NCBI GenBank assembly: GCA_964030785.1
Contig: OZ034974.1
Span: 46,754,003-46,818,002, forward strand
Length of the DNA: 64,000 bases
Reading direction: 5' to 3'
Origin: Siderastrea siderea
Lineage: Eukaryota; Cnidaria; Anthozoa; Scleractinia; Rhizangiidae
This document shows, piece by piece, positions 35,486 to 46,917 of this stretch; positions within the stretch are counted from its first letter, which is position 1, and every line of letters starts with the position of its first letter. Under the pieces are notes generated by a model. That model was given only the letters and a program-made list of their open reading frames with translations. It did not search any database and was not told the origin of the DNA. The position numbers and the translations under genes were made by a program.

Positions 35486-35872
35486 TCATAAGGTGTGTAT
35501 TTCGCTATGGCTAATGGGATGGGATGACGTGAAAACAAGAGCGGACGAGTCGCCATTTTGAATTGGCAGGTCAAGAAAGGTGACGGAGGTTTGGTGGAAG
35601 ATTTGCTTCGACTGTGTTATGGTATAATTTTGCGCTGACCTCTGAACATACAGAGAAGAAGTTGTACACAGACATCGATTAGTACACACACGCACGCACG
35701 ATAGGACAAGGGTCCACATAAAAGTATCGTAGGTATAGAAGCACACGTCCGCCGAGCAGTGTTGGCTTTGGCCGGACTGAAATATTCGTGCAATACTAGT
35801 GAAAGAAAGCGAGGAGGACAGATAATAACAGGAGGTGAAGTCCAGTGGCACTGTTGATGCTGGTGGGACCAA
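35486..35872 (-). CDS. Unrecognised ORF in duplicated unit B
   Basis: 128 codons starting MVPPASTVPLDFTSCYY. The first ~50 residues are closely matched by the ORF at 33890-33696 in unit A (MVPPASTVPLDFTSCYYQSS), where it ends early because unit B contains an extra ~120-bp block. No signal peptide, domain or splice evidence. Similarity could simply reflect the recent DNA duplication, so coding status is doubtful. Confidence 0.15.
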   Translation of the reverse strand: MVPPASTVPLDFTSCYYLSSSLSFTSIARIFQSGQSQHCSADVCFYTYDTFMWTLVLSCVRVCTNRCLCTTSSLYVQRSAQNYTITQSKQIFHQTSVTFLDLPIQNGDSSALVFTSSHPISHSEIHTL

Positions 35873-36293
35873 AGTGTTGCTGAGACATCGTAAGGATAGA
35901 ATCGTTATCAGTAAATGTTATGACAGGAAAATTCTGGCGTATGTTGTTGGGGTTATGTTTAATACTTGGAAAGTAGCTAGCTGCCAACGTTAAGAAGGTT
36001 ATTCGCAGGTGGGAAATGAGGCTGGATCTTGGATAGTACAAGCGGCACAGAAGGAAATACCAGTTAGTCTTTTTAATTTTTCTGCTTTACTTTTGATTTT
36101 GAACCGATTTGTTCCATTTTAGATTTCGAGACACTGACTTGCTGACTCCGGAAGAGCAAACCGGATTTAGCGATTACGTCATAACACATGCTTTAACGTG
36201 TTTGAGATAAAGCGACGACTTCGCTTTTTTACTAATTTCTTCAGATTCTGACGGTGTGTTTGTCTTAATCGATAATCTGTTTTTATAGTGCCA

Positions 36294-36790
36294 TATTGAC
36301 AACAGTATATAAATACATGGCTCACAACTCTCGGTAACGGCATGTTCAGTTGTGGACAAAATTTATCTTTAAATTTTCATTTTAATTAAAAAGCGATAAG
36401 ACAGATGAGCTGTGTCATCAGATTTTAAACATTACGTCATTCGGTAACGCAAAAGACAAAATACTGTCCCAATTTTCGTCACGCCGGTTAGCACGTTGAG
36501 ATTCTGACGATGTGTTTGTCTTCAACGATAATCGTGTTCTTATAGTGCCCTATTCACAACAGTATATAAATACATCGCTCACAACTCTTGGTAAAAGCAT
36601 GTTCAGTTGTGACAAATTGATATCGACATTTAATTTTTTAGTTTAATTCAACAAAATTAAATATTCAAAGCGATAAGACAGATGAGCTGAGTCATCAGAT
36701 TTTAAACATTACGTCATTCGGTAACGCAAAGGGCAAAATACTGTCACAATTTTCATTTCGCCAGTTAGCACGTTGAGCCAAGTAAAAACA
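36294..36790. promoter_or_regulatory. Two subrepeats with TATA, AP-1 and CRE-like words (unit B)
   Basis: Third and fourth members of the subrepeat set. TATATAAA at 36306 and 36563; TGTGTCA (one-base AP-1 variant) at 36411 and TGAGTCA at 36688; TTACGTCA (CRE-like) at 36432 and 36709. Motif order and spacing match those at 34.3-34.8 kb. Confidence 0.4.
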
Positions 36791-37344
36791 TTTATCGAGG
36801 GTGGAGTGGGTCAAAACGACTGGTAAATGCCTATAATGCGCTTTCTTGTAACCTGTACGATAGAGCATAGCAATGATATATTTTGTATTTGCATTCTCAA
36901 GTTGGCTTAAGGAACCCTTGATATGATTAAAGGGAACTGTGCACAAAGTGTGGTTCCCAGGCGTGGGGAAAAATTCAATTCTTTTGGGCTGTTATGGTGC
37001 CCATACTGATCAATCGTAAAGATGTGGTTACTTTTAAACTGGGAAATGTATCGCTCATTTTTTGAAATGCGTCTGTTTTGAGAGTTGTGATGGCTTTTTT
37101 GTTCAGGGTTTGAGGAAGACCGACCAAAAGACAGCGAAAAATGATCTTAAGGGAAGAATGCATGAGGTCATGGGCGTAGTCTGTGGAGCTATGTTTGGTA
37201 AGGAGAGGGTGAATAATTCAGTTGACCTCCTTTCCAGGGAATTGGTCGCCTTTTCAGTTGGTCAAATTTCGGCGTTAGTTGCAGTTACGCACTTTTGCTG
37301 CAACTTGCTGTCACAGATGCTTGAATGTTATTGAACCTGCAACT

Positions 37345-37840
37345 ACACGAAAACAAAATTTCGCAAACAGAGAGAACGAAAAGCTCAATCCGTTGTATTA
37401 GGATAGCACAAAGGACAACGCCGCGCTCGGAAAACACTTTGCAATCCTAATCTTAAGATAACATGCAGAACACTACAAAAGCAAAACACTTACATATCGG
37501 TCCCACTGTGCTGATGGCCTTTAAATTGCAAGAATCGAGGTAAAACGACGAAACTAAATGAACTAACGCAACTACGAGACTACTAACGCAACTTCGAGAC
37601 TACTAAAAGGCTTATCATAATGCGAATGAAATCAGATACTAAATCAACAGATGGGGCATTAACGCCCAACAGTAAGGCATGTACATAAAAGACCAATTGT
37701 CACGCAAAGTAACTGTACAATCACTTCGCGAAAGAATAAAGCAGGGCGAAGAAAGCAAAACCTAATCAACCATGGAGGCCCCTCCTAAGGGCGCAAAATC
37801 ACGAGGAAGAAGAATCATCTGAAGCAGAAACTATTAAATC
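37345..37840. other. Spacer between the tandem duplication and the BEL/Pao remnant
   Basis: No 5' LTR matching the 3' flank of the BEL/Pao remnant was found here. A local CTACGAGACTACTAACGCAACT duplication lies near 37570-37605. Confidence 0.5.
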
Positions 37841-40570
37841 GAAAATGGACCAGTTTGTAAAGTTACTGGGGATTTACTGGGACGTAATCCGAGACGAGTT
37901 TCATTTTGACTCTCTGTGCTAATCGAGTACGCAGAGTCCCTTCCAGTTACTAAACGTTCAGCGTTGAGGCTGTCTGCGAACGTCTTTGATCATATTGGAC
38001 TGTTGTCTCCGTTTACAGTTAGCATGAAGATACTTTTCCAAAGTCTTTGTATTGAGAAAGTCAACTGGGATGAGAGCTTAGAAGGAGAAACCCCTTGCTA
38101 AATGAAATTCCTTCATTAACGACTTGAAGGCTCTGAAGAACATCCGTGTGCCCCGACGCTATACCAATCATCCCATGACAGAGTCGTCCACATGTTCGTA
38201 TCAACTTCATGGGTTTTCCGATTCCTCCGAAAGAGCCTACTCAGCAGTTGTGTACCTGAGAGCCGAATGTAATGGGGAAAAAACACAAATCAATATTGTG
38301 GCATCAAAGACAAGAGTAGCTCCGATCAAACGTCAGACGATCCCCAGGTTAGAATTGTTGGGAGCCACATTACTGGCCTAACTCATCCATTCCACGCGAC
38401 AAGCTCTTCAGTCCATTCTACAAATTCAAGAAACGTTTCTGTGGACTGAGTCGTTCATCGTACTTTGTTGGATTAAAAACGGTAAGACGTGGAAACCTTA
38501 CGTGCAGCACCGGGTCGGCAAGATATGAGAACTGACTAACGAGGCAAACTGGAATTTCTGTCCCAGGGAGTTCAATCCGGCTGATGTACCGTCCCGAGGA
38601 TGTAGGGGAGAGCAGTTAGCAGAAAACCAGACATGGTGGAATGGACCCAAGTTTCTAACTTTGTCTAGAGATCATTGGCCCAAGTCGCCTCAGACCAACG
38701 CATTTATGGACAATGAAGACGTTGTACAAGAAATCGTTAAACACCCAGCAAGTGTAACACATTTTCTAGTCACAACAAGGTCAGAGGGCCAGTCAGTTGA
38801 TCTCAGCCAAATCATTGACATTGAGAGATACAGCAGTGTAACGAGGTTGTTTCGAGTCAAAGCCTATGTCTTGCGATTTATACGTAACCATAAGAAGAAT
38901 ATACCGGGTGGTCAAGCTCACAAGATACCCAGAGCGTTGCTAACAAAGGAACTTAACGCGCAAGAATTGAATTAAGCTGAAACGCAGTGGATTAGGACCA
39001 TACAGAAGGCTTCGTTTACCAAAGAGCTTGACATTCTGGAAAGTCAAAGGGGAACATTTCCGCCAGTTTATGTTACTCGATTAGGTCGGTTCCTGGACGA
39101 TCAAGGAATAATCCGATGCAAGAGAAGAGTAAACAACGCGCCACACTCACAACCAATCAAGACCCCAGTCTTACTTCTGTCTAAGCAACATTTAGCTAGA
39201 CTCATTATCCAGGATGTACATTCCAAGATAAAGCACAGTGGAATCAAGGGTACCTTAACAACCATTAGGGAGACATTCTGGATACCAAGAGGTCGCGAAG
39301 CCGTCAAACGAATTTTGTGTCACCTGCAAAAGAGAAGAAGGGGTTCCCTACACATCACTGACAGCTCCAGATTTACCAATGGAACGAGTGTCCTTAGACC
39401 CACCATTTGCCCACACCAGGTTATATTTCATAGGCCCATTGTACATACGGGAGGGAAAATCTCAGTCAGAGAAGAGTTCAAACAAAGTGTCTACCTGCTT
39501 ATTCACGTGCGCCTTTACAAGAGCAATCCATCTGGAATTAAGGCCATCTCTGAGCGTCGAATCATTTCTGCGGGCCTTTCAGAGGTTCGTAAGTTGAAGG
39601 GGAGTACCAGTCACCCTGATGTCTGACAATGCAACTACCTTCAAATCCGTATCTAAGGACATCAGGAAGATCACGAGATTAGGGGAAGTTCTTCGCTACT
39701 CAACTGACAATCGTATCGCATGGAATTTTATTGTAGAGAAGGCCCCCGTGGTGGGGAGGGGGGGGGGGGCTTTTGTGAGCGAATGGTCAAAGGCGTGAAG
39801 CAACCCATGAAGAAAACAGGGGGACGCAATAGTGAATGCTAGACTGTTAACGTATGTCTATGACGACAAAGAGTCTGTTTCCACTCCACTGACCCCATCA
39901 CATCTAATCAATGGCAGACGAGTTCCAGTCACACCAAAGGACCAACATTTCGAAGTCGTTAGTGTTAACAAGACCTTGACAAAGAAAGCGAAACATCAGC
40001 AAAGGTTGCTACAGCAGTCTACTAAGCGATAGCAACACGAATACCTTTTGAGTCTGCGAGAACGAGCAAGCGAGAAATGCAAGGGACAGAACAAGGAATG
40101 TCCAATTTCAGTAGGCGACATCGTGATAGTGACGTCTGATGCAACCACAGCAAACTTTTGACTTTACGTTGCATGTGGGGGGGGACAGGGGAGTTTGAAC
40201 CTCCCGCTTCCCATACCCTTTAATCCCGGTTCCCGCCCTGTATTTTTTGGCTCCCGCCCCTTTGCATTTTTTCGATTGCGAAATATTGCGCAATGTTGCA
40301 TAATTTTTCCCTTTTTCTCCCGCTTCCCGCCACCTTGGGAATCCCGCTTCCCGCCCCCTCTTCTCCCGCCTCCCGTACACCTCCCGCCCCCTTTTCTCCC
40401 GGTCTCCCGCCCCCCTGTCCCTCCCCACTTGCATCTGCTCAACTTTCCTTTTCTTAGGTAAATCAAATAGCTCGACACTTTTGGAAACTAGCAAAGGTTG
40501 AGGAAGCAGCGACGGTCGAAAGCCACAAGCACTACGTAGAGTAATACAACACTTAATTCCTGTTAATGTT
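37841..40570 (+). pseudogene. BEL/Pao retrotransposon pol remnant
   Basis: Plus-strand pieces, in several frames, follow the BEL/Pao pol order. RT end: KLLGIYWD (about 37860). RT-RNase H linker: LRLSANVFDHIGLLSPFTVS (about 37960-38040). Pao-type domain with QLHGFSDSSERAYSAVVYLR (38200) and IPRLELLGATLLA (38340). RNase H end: FNPADVPSRG (38570). Integrase H2C2 zinc-binding region: KHSGIKGTLTTIRETFW (39235). Integrase core: YFIGPLYIREGK and PVTLMSDNATTFKS (39430-39640). DUF5641-like tail: LTPSHLINGRRV (39890) and FWKLAKVEE...LRRVIQHLIPVNV (40480-40565). Numerous stops and frameshifts make it non-functional. Gag, protease and most RT are missing. Confidence 0.9.
40169..40434. mobile_element. Small TIR insert inside the BEL/Pao tail
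   Basis: Left TTGCATGTGGGGGGGGACAG and right CTGTCCCTCCCCACTTGCAT are inverted copies with two mismatches, enclosing a C/T-rich interior full of CTCCCGC words. It falls between SVGDIVIVTSDATT and FWKLAKVEE of the BEL/Pao C-terminal domain, which are normally only a few residues apart. The insertion therefore postdates the retrotransposon. No clear target duplication. Confidence 0.75.
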
Positions 40571-40910
40571 TCGGAGTAAGAAAAGGGACATGCAGTGAAA
40601 TTCTATTTGAAATGTGTGGTAGAAACATTGAACATTTAAGTTTGCAAGTTGAACATTGAACATTTAAGTTTGTTACGTTGAAGCGTTTTATCACATGTCG
40701 TGATGCAACCCTGAAGAGTGTTGTGAACATTTTATTGTGATTTTTATTTACTGATCCTTATATGGTTATCACGTGATTTGCATGCTACCCGACACGCGGG
40801 AACAAAAATAAGTTTTCTTGTCATATTTGTTCGAATCGAAGAATAAAATCATGTCGATCTGTGTTTTCTAAACCGTTCAATTGGAACCAGCAAGAGAGGT
40901 ATCTATCATG
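40571..40910 (+). repeat. Possible 3' LTR region of the BEL/Pao remnant
   Basis: Directly after the pol end comes a stretch with a duplicated GAACATTGAACATTTAAGTT (40628-40670) and an AATAAAAT signal (40842-40849), suiting a retrotransposon 3' LTR. No second copy is found upstream of pol, so LTR identity and edges cannot be confirmed from this window. Confidence 0.3.
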
Positions 40911-43900
40911 ACCGCCTTACACGACAGATGACAACAACGATGAAAGCAACCAAAACAACGGCAACAGGATGAGCAGTGAGATTCGTCATAACAGCGACGA
41001 TGATTAAATTCCTGCATCAATGGCTGCTGGTCATCACTTGAATGAGGTCACCCTTGCCTTCATCAGTTATTGAGAAGAAGAGGAGAGCGCAACCAAGACG
41101 AATTTAGAGCAAACAATAACCTGCAGATCGGGAATTGGATTTGTCATACTTTTGACTCTTTTTAGATCGTGTGGTAATACAAAGAGACTTTGTACTGCAC
41201 TTTGTAAGTGCAGCATGCTAAATGAAAGATGCCTAATGGGGTAATGTTTATTTGATTTACCTAAAAAAAGGAAAGTTGTATGTGCGTCAGATGAAACTGA
41301 ACACCATCCTGTATTTTGTCTGATTACTATTATTCGGGGGGAGGGGTCAAGAGAAAAATAACTGTAGGGAAGAGGGGGACAGCGTCACGCGTGAAAAAGA
41401 AAAAAACAACAACACAAAAGGAGGAGCATGCAGTTTGTTGATTGCCGTGCAATCAGGTACATAGAGGATATCGCAGTTAAAACACACCCGAGCGAACTTA
41501 TTTCGGTAAAGGTAGCCTCCTTCAACTCCTCAGGCATCTGGGCTTCAACTTTGTCACTCTTTGTTTTGTTTCGTTTGTTTGTCTTTTAATCACTTTTGCG
41601 AATTAGTACGTTATGCAGGAGTCGGAAAATGTGACTGACAAACGATAGTTTTCCTGTGAATTTTTTTTCCACTGTAGTTGAGTCCGGGAGTTTTCCTGTT
41701 TCATTGACAGGCGGTATCACGATGCGACATAATACCCCGAAAACGCGTGAGATCAAAGTTATCAACGCAACGTTTTTTGAATCTTTTTTTTTTCGTTAGT
41801 ACGCATAAATGAACCAATAGGGTATAACTATTTGGCGGAATTTTATCAAATTTGGCCTGAACATTGGCAAACAAAACTCCTGAGGGGATTTTTGATAATG
41901 AAAATACTCTACCCGTGGCGGCTTTTAGTGCAACACTCCTCGCCTACTGTTTGCCACCCGAATAGCCCTGTTTCTGTCTCACCAAGATGGCTGAATAAAA
42001 ACAAGAAAGCCTGTGATTTAACAAAGACAGCTCTTGCAAGCTGGAGGTAATTTGTGAGCCACTTGAATCAAACCTCGGAATTCTCCTACAGCCCCAGTAT
42101 TTTCGTAAATGAAAGAGTGCAAAATTCAAGGCTTCACTTTTGTTCACAATACCGTACACATCATTCTCAAGAGCTTGTGCAGTTCACCACTTTTGAGATT
42201 ATCAGCGTCCTCTTTCTCGACAGAGGATTATTCCTTCCCGTTTCCCTTACAGAATGCAAACAGTACTTTGCCTTTGATGGCGGATACTTGAACGCAAAGC
42301 TCCAAAAATAGCTAAACTTGTGACTCTTGAGTAATCGACGCTAATGTTACGCATTTAGGTCAAGACAGTTCGAAGCAATTTAGCATCAGTTTTCAGTTTA
42401 ATCCTCTGTAAACTATTTTTTTCGGATGCTAGAATCTGTTTCTTAAAACTCTGAGTCAATAACCGTTTGTGATTTTCTCGTTTCGTTTATATATTTTTTC
42501 TTGATGCTCACAACTATCTTGCTGTGCTGTTTTTGGTTTTTGGCGACAATAATTAGGCAGAAGAAAATAAAGTTGTTGTGTGGATTTTGTGACGTTACAT
42601 TCAGACAATTAAGTTCTTAAATTTGCATTGCTCTTTTAGCAATAGAATGTATGGCTCAAACGACTTGTCGCTGAAATTCGGATCCGGAGGTTTTCAAATT
42701 GGTACAGGAGCGAGCCTGGCATGCACGTGTGACACCACAAAATCTTCCTTTAAAGAATGCGGCCTATCTCGAAAACAAATGAATAATGTTAAATTCCGAT
42801 TGAAATAACTCTATTATCTTTATCTCGAACGGACCTTGAACAAACCTACTACAACGAAATTCCTTTCATTTCATCATTAACATACCAGTCAGTCGTCGAT
42901 TGCATGAACCATCCCATGTCCCCAAGAGTACCACGGTCAAATTATCTTAGTCTTTCATCCCTACTCATGCCCCTATATATCACTTACATACCAATCAATC
43001 GTTCGGTGCCCTTGAAAAACAGACCATCAGGAATTTTAGGGATGTCAGTTCGTAATCCTATAAGACGGCCTCGCTCTACGAGCTACGAGCCGTCTCAATA
43101 ATTGAGACGCATTTTTAGCGGAACTCCTTTGCGGCCGAAGGCCGCAAGAGTGGAGCCCCATACTCATACTTAGAGGCATGCTGGTAGTTTTTTATGGTCA
43201 TGGCAAGCGGAATGGCTCGCGGGCTCTTGCCTCGTACGTACGTCCGTGGTATTTCATGACATTCTTACATGAGGCAAATTTTCGCCCAGCCTATTGCCAA
43301 TGGCGTGGTAAACTGGACCTCAGCTTCGCATTTTTTCTTGACTTTTCTTGTTAATAGGTCCATTTATCTCTTATTAAACTTTAATTTAAATGATATACTG
43401 AGAAAAATATGTCAGAAGAGCAGAGACGAAGGAAAAGAGAAGGAGATAGAGAACAACAACGGAAAAAGAATGAGAAACGCCACTGAAAACAGCGTCAAGC
43501 AGAACAGAAAGAAAAACGAGAAAGACGAAGGAACAGTAAGCTTACAGCAGAGCGAGAAAGGGAACGAGAAGTAAGACGGACGGCACTGAAGAACACTGTT
43601 CTCTGAGAGACAACGACAGAGAACTGTAAACATGTCGGGTACAGTTTTCTTGATTTTTATCAATTTGTGATTGGAAATAATTTTGTACCACCGAATAATT
43701 TATGTCTACGTTTTTGTATTTTATTCTACAGATGAACAAGGGGAAAGAAATCGTAATGGAGAGAGAGAACGGAGAAGAAATTTACGCCAAGGACAGCATG
43801 AAGTTAGAAGGTCATTTTCGGGTAACATCAAATTCCGTGCTTTAGCAAAGTTTGTTTAACAAAAAAAATGCACTGTTACAAAAGGAAACTTTTCGTCAAA

Positions 43901-44265
43901 ACCAGGAGCATATCACGGTGATAGGCTTCTGTCAAAACTTAAACCGCACCTTTTATGTCATTTTTAAAATACTACTCGTAGAAAGTAGAAAAAAAAAACG
44001 AAAAAGAGGAACACAATTTGAGGGGGTAGTGCAAAGGTGATGGTATCATATTACAAGATTTCACAATATGGCCGCGCGCGTGGCCGAGAACGAGAACACA
44101 ATACCTTTGCAACGTTAGAAATGAAAAGATAGGCTAAAGAAACTCGACTGCCGGTCCCGAATGCCTATTAAGTGGATTATGAATGTCTTAGAGAGGAGAA
44201 ATATGGATTGCTTTGGCCCGATGCTTTGATTAAACCAGCGTGAAGATCTGACTCTTGCGGAATGG
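40911..44265. other. Gene-free region
   Basis: Mostly without recognised genes. 41804-41865 is the second copy of the repeat at 104-165. ORFs at 41944-42159 and 42623-42808 are unrecognised. 43081-43140 contains short palindromes (TTGCGGCCGAAGGCCGCAA). A purine-rich coding-like stretch at 43400-43850 is listed separately. Confidence 0.4.
43404..43849 (+). pseudogene. Degenerate Arg/Glu-rich coding remnant, two possible exons
   Basis: From ATG at 43410 the frame gives MSEEQRRRKREGDREQQRKK then NEKRH, a stop, and continues in the same frame KQRQAEQKEKRERRR...TAERERERE, ending near 43605. After a TTTTATTCTACAG acceptor at 43732 a second stretch reads EQGERNRNGERERRRNLRQG before GTAACATC at about 43821. 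Such charged Arg/Glu-rich leaders occur in cnidarian repeat-encoded proteins and in Helitron-type ORFs; no catalytic domain is present here. Purine-rich low-complexity DNA could also produce this by chance. Confidence 0.3.
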
Positions 44266-44269
44266 ATTC

Positions 44270-44530
44270 CCAGCTTTCAGGGAATTCCTAGGAATTCCAA
44301 GGAATTCCCAACTATGCAAATTAGCTGTGACTATGAAAGCTTGGAATTCTTGGGGATTTCTGGGAAGCTCTGTGTAGGCTTGGAATTCCTAGGAATTCCT
44401 GGGAATTCCAAGCTATGCAAATTACCTACAATGTAAGAAGCTTGGATTTCTTAGGAATTTCTGGGAATAGATCTTATAAGATCTAATAAGGCTTGGAATT
44501 CCTAGGATTTCCTAAGAATTCTCAAGATCT
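44270..44530. repeat. GGAATTCC-rich imperfect tandem repeat
   Basis: Repeated GGAATTCCTAGGAATTCC-type words around two longer units, each with CTATGCAAATTA followed by AGCTTGGA about 30 nt on (44316-44345 and 44413-44446). The core is itself palindromic. ATGCAAAT (octamer, POU-type site) occurs in both units. Unit spacing is about 98 bp. Confidence 0.75.
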
Positions 44531-45372
44531 TTTCAGGTAAAAGCTCTTAGTGTTATTTTTTGGGCATTTAAGAGTGGTTATCTAAGTGTAGATCGCTAAA
44601 CTGCTTTGAAGTTTTCTCACACCAAGTATCTCTTGACTTTTTTGCACAAAAACAAAACAGTCACCGAAAAACAAAACTGCTATATTTACTGCAAAGTACA
44701 CGTATCCGTCAAAATATTCAAACTTTCAAATAAGCACATTTTGAGTTTCAATTTCTACTTGGAATGTTATGCTTAGTCTGTGCAAGAATTACCCATAAAC
44801 AGAAAAAATCATTTGTCAAAGAATAATCAGTTTTATTTTACCTTGTTAATTTACATGATCATATCTGTTCAATTCAGCATTGATTACATATGTCTTAATA
44901 TTCACGCAGCCACTCAGCAATTTAACGATTAAAATCCGCAGTTTTCGAACTTTTGCAGGGGTAAATTTGTTGTAAGTCTCCATAGGTCCCAAAAAACGAT
45001 TCAATTGTGACTTCTTAGCAGAATGCAATCCTTAAAGTGAGCAAGAAAAATGGAGCCGGGAGCAGCCGCCATTTTTGAATCCTGAATATGTGAGGAGAGA
45101 CTGGTAATGAATGAGCCGCTCAGGTCAGCAGCCTTATCATTGCGGGCTCAGAGAAAACGGTTGAATATTCCGGCGCCACAAGTTTCAAATGTTCAACCAT
45201 GAGCTATAGGAAACATGGATTTTGAGTTCTCATCGAACGTTGTTTCAAGCAAACAGCGATGAAATATGTCGACTATTCAATAAAACTATCACCTTACCGT
45301 CAGTTCTGCTGTCCCTTGTCTTTGATTTCTACTTTATCTTCTGCAAATATCCCTGTTTCTCCCCGATTCTTC
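44531..45372. other. Gene-free spacer
   Basis: No supported coding exon or repeat. A 60-codon minus-strand ORF (44846-45028) is unrecognised. Confidence 0.45.
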
Positions 45373-45462
45373 GGTGAGTTCGATATGCTTACTTTTACCG
45401 CCCCCCATTTTGAAAAACCACTCAATCCCAGTTCTACGCAGCCAACTAGAAAACCTCCTTAG
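45373..45462. repeat. Left arm of a divergent inverted repeat pair
   Basis: Reads GAGTTCGATATGCTTACTTT through TTTTGAAAAACCACTCAATC and GTTCTACGCAGCCAACTAGA. The reverse complement lies at 46981-47073 (TCTAGTTGGCTGCGTAGAAC ... AAAGTAAGCACATCGA). The right arm has an extra 19-bp internal duplication (GAACTGGGAATAAAAAGAAC). Confidence 0.85.
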
Positions 45463-45472
45463 GGCGGTGTCA

Positions 45473-45900
45473 CAGTGTTTTGGGTATCCCCGTGTTTTGG
45501 GTATCCCCGTGTCTTGGGTATCCCCGTGTTTTGAGTATCCCCGTGTTTTGAGTATCCCCGTGTTTTGGGTATCCCCGTGTTTTGAGTATCCCCGTGTTTT
45601 GAGTATCCCCGTGTTTTGGGTATCCCCGTGTTTTGGGTATCCCCGTGTTTTGAGTATCCCCGTGTTTTGAGTATCCCCATGTTTTGGGTATCCCCGTGTT
45701 TTGGGTATCCCCGTGTTTTGAGTATCCCCGTGATTTGAGTATCCCCGTGTTTTGAGTATCCCCGTGTTTTGGGTATCCCCGTGTTTTGAGTATCCCCGTG
45801 TTTTGAGTATCCCCGTGTTTTGAGTATCCCCGTGTTTTGGGTATCCCCGTGTTTTGGGTATCCCCGTGTTTTGGGTATCCCCGTGTTTTGGGCATCCCCA
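45473..45900. repeat. 17-bp tandem array, about 25 copies
   Basis: Unit GTGTTTTGGGTATCCCC, alternating with GTGTTTTGAGTATCCCC in a partly regular pattern. As 17 is not a multiple of 3, the array cycles through all frames, and because the unit has no stop on the minus strand it stays open in every minus frame. This creates ORFs of 73-205 codons with a 17-residue period (GDTQNTGIPKTRGYPKH). The ORFs are by-products of the array, in my view. The inverted partner at 46.9 kb has just one unit. Confidence 0.95.
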
Positions 45901-46917
45901 TACCCAAATCCCTAGTGAAATGGGTATCCCGCATAGGGATACCCAAAACACTGATTCTTACACTGACAAAAGACTGGAAGAAGCGAGATCATTCTGCCGT
46001 TTATCTCCATTATTTAATACAATTGTTTTTATTATTATTTTCGGAGCAATGTCCTGAAATATAGTCGAAAGTAAAGTAATTCTTGACAGTTTCTTTATGC
46101 CTTTAGTTGACCGCCAGCCGCTTATAATATCTTGGGCGAACATGAATTGCACGATCGCAAATAGTGAAAAGCTGGTTTCAAAACGAACGCAAGGGATGAC
46201 GCCATCGTAAGCGTTCGAGTACAAGCCAGCCTTAGCTTAATATTCTTGATGAGGATATTTTTCGAAACAAATGACAGCGTCTCCCGCTCTTCACAGACCC
46301 TCTTCACAGTCTTTCAGTGGTGGGAATATTCATATTGTTCAGATATTGTGAACACTAAAATAGCCACAAACGCGAACTGGTTTAAAACTGCAGTACAGTC
46401 GATCGATCTGCATCCTGTTATCCCTGCTGAAGCAAGCGTGAAACTACAGTTTTTTTGCATGCCCGGGTTTGTGTATGTTTATTTCAAAAAACACACCATG
46501 CATTTCGTAAACTGATCCCAGTGTTTGCTATAATGCGCAAATTGTCACGCAATACGAGGTTGACTACTCAAAGGCTAAGTAAGCTTGTTTTGGTTTTTCT
46601 TCTATCGGTTTTACATACACTATTAAGCTCATCCTGAAAGCTTTAGGTCCGTTTACACACTAATCACACATGGGAAACTTTTGAAGCAGAGCAACGCGAG
46701 GCACATCAGTTCAATTTCCTTGCGTAGGGACGAAATGCCGAGAGGCAAAAATACCTTCGAAGACCCGGTTGAAGCCGGTTCAACACATTGCTTGGCAATA
46801 TGGACTTTTTAAAAAAGATGTTCGCGAAATTCCACTGGCATTTGAGAGGGGGTACCCAAATCACTAGGGTTCTGGGTATCCCGGGAGGGAACCCGGGGAT
46901 ACTGAAAACACGGCAGC

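Larger units (their letters stand above)
35409..37344. repeat. Tandem segmental duplication, unit B (about 1.94 kb)
   Basis: Same block order as unit A. Unit B has about 120 bp extra after GGGATGGGATGACGT (35534-35675), which extends the minus-strand ORF to 128 codons (35872-35486) compared with 64 codons in unit A. Unit A has its own small insertion (AAAATTCAAC-type differences near 34380). The junction between the units (35333-35408) contains a partial copy of the start sequence. Confidence 0.9.

Noticed and set aside
40108..40494. 128- and 104-codon Arg/Gly-rich minus-strand ORFs
   Set aside because: They are readings of the CTCCCGC-rich TIR insert in the BEL/Pao remnant and have no independent support.
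43412..43663. Phe/Ser/Leu-rich minus-strand ORF, like a membrane protein
   Set aside because: It is the complement of purine-rich DNA that reads more sensibly as an Arg/Glu-rich frame on the plus strand.
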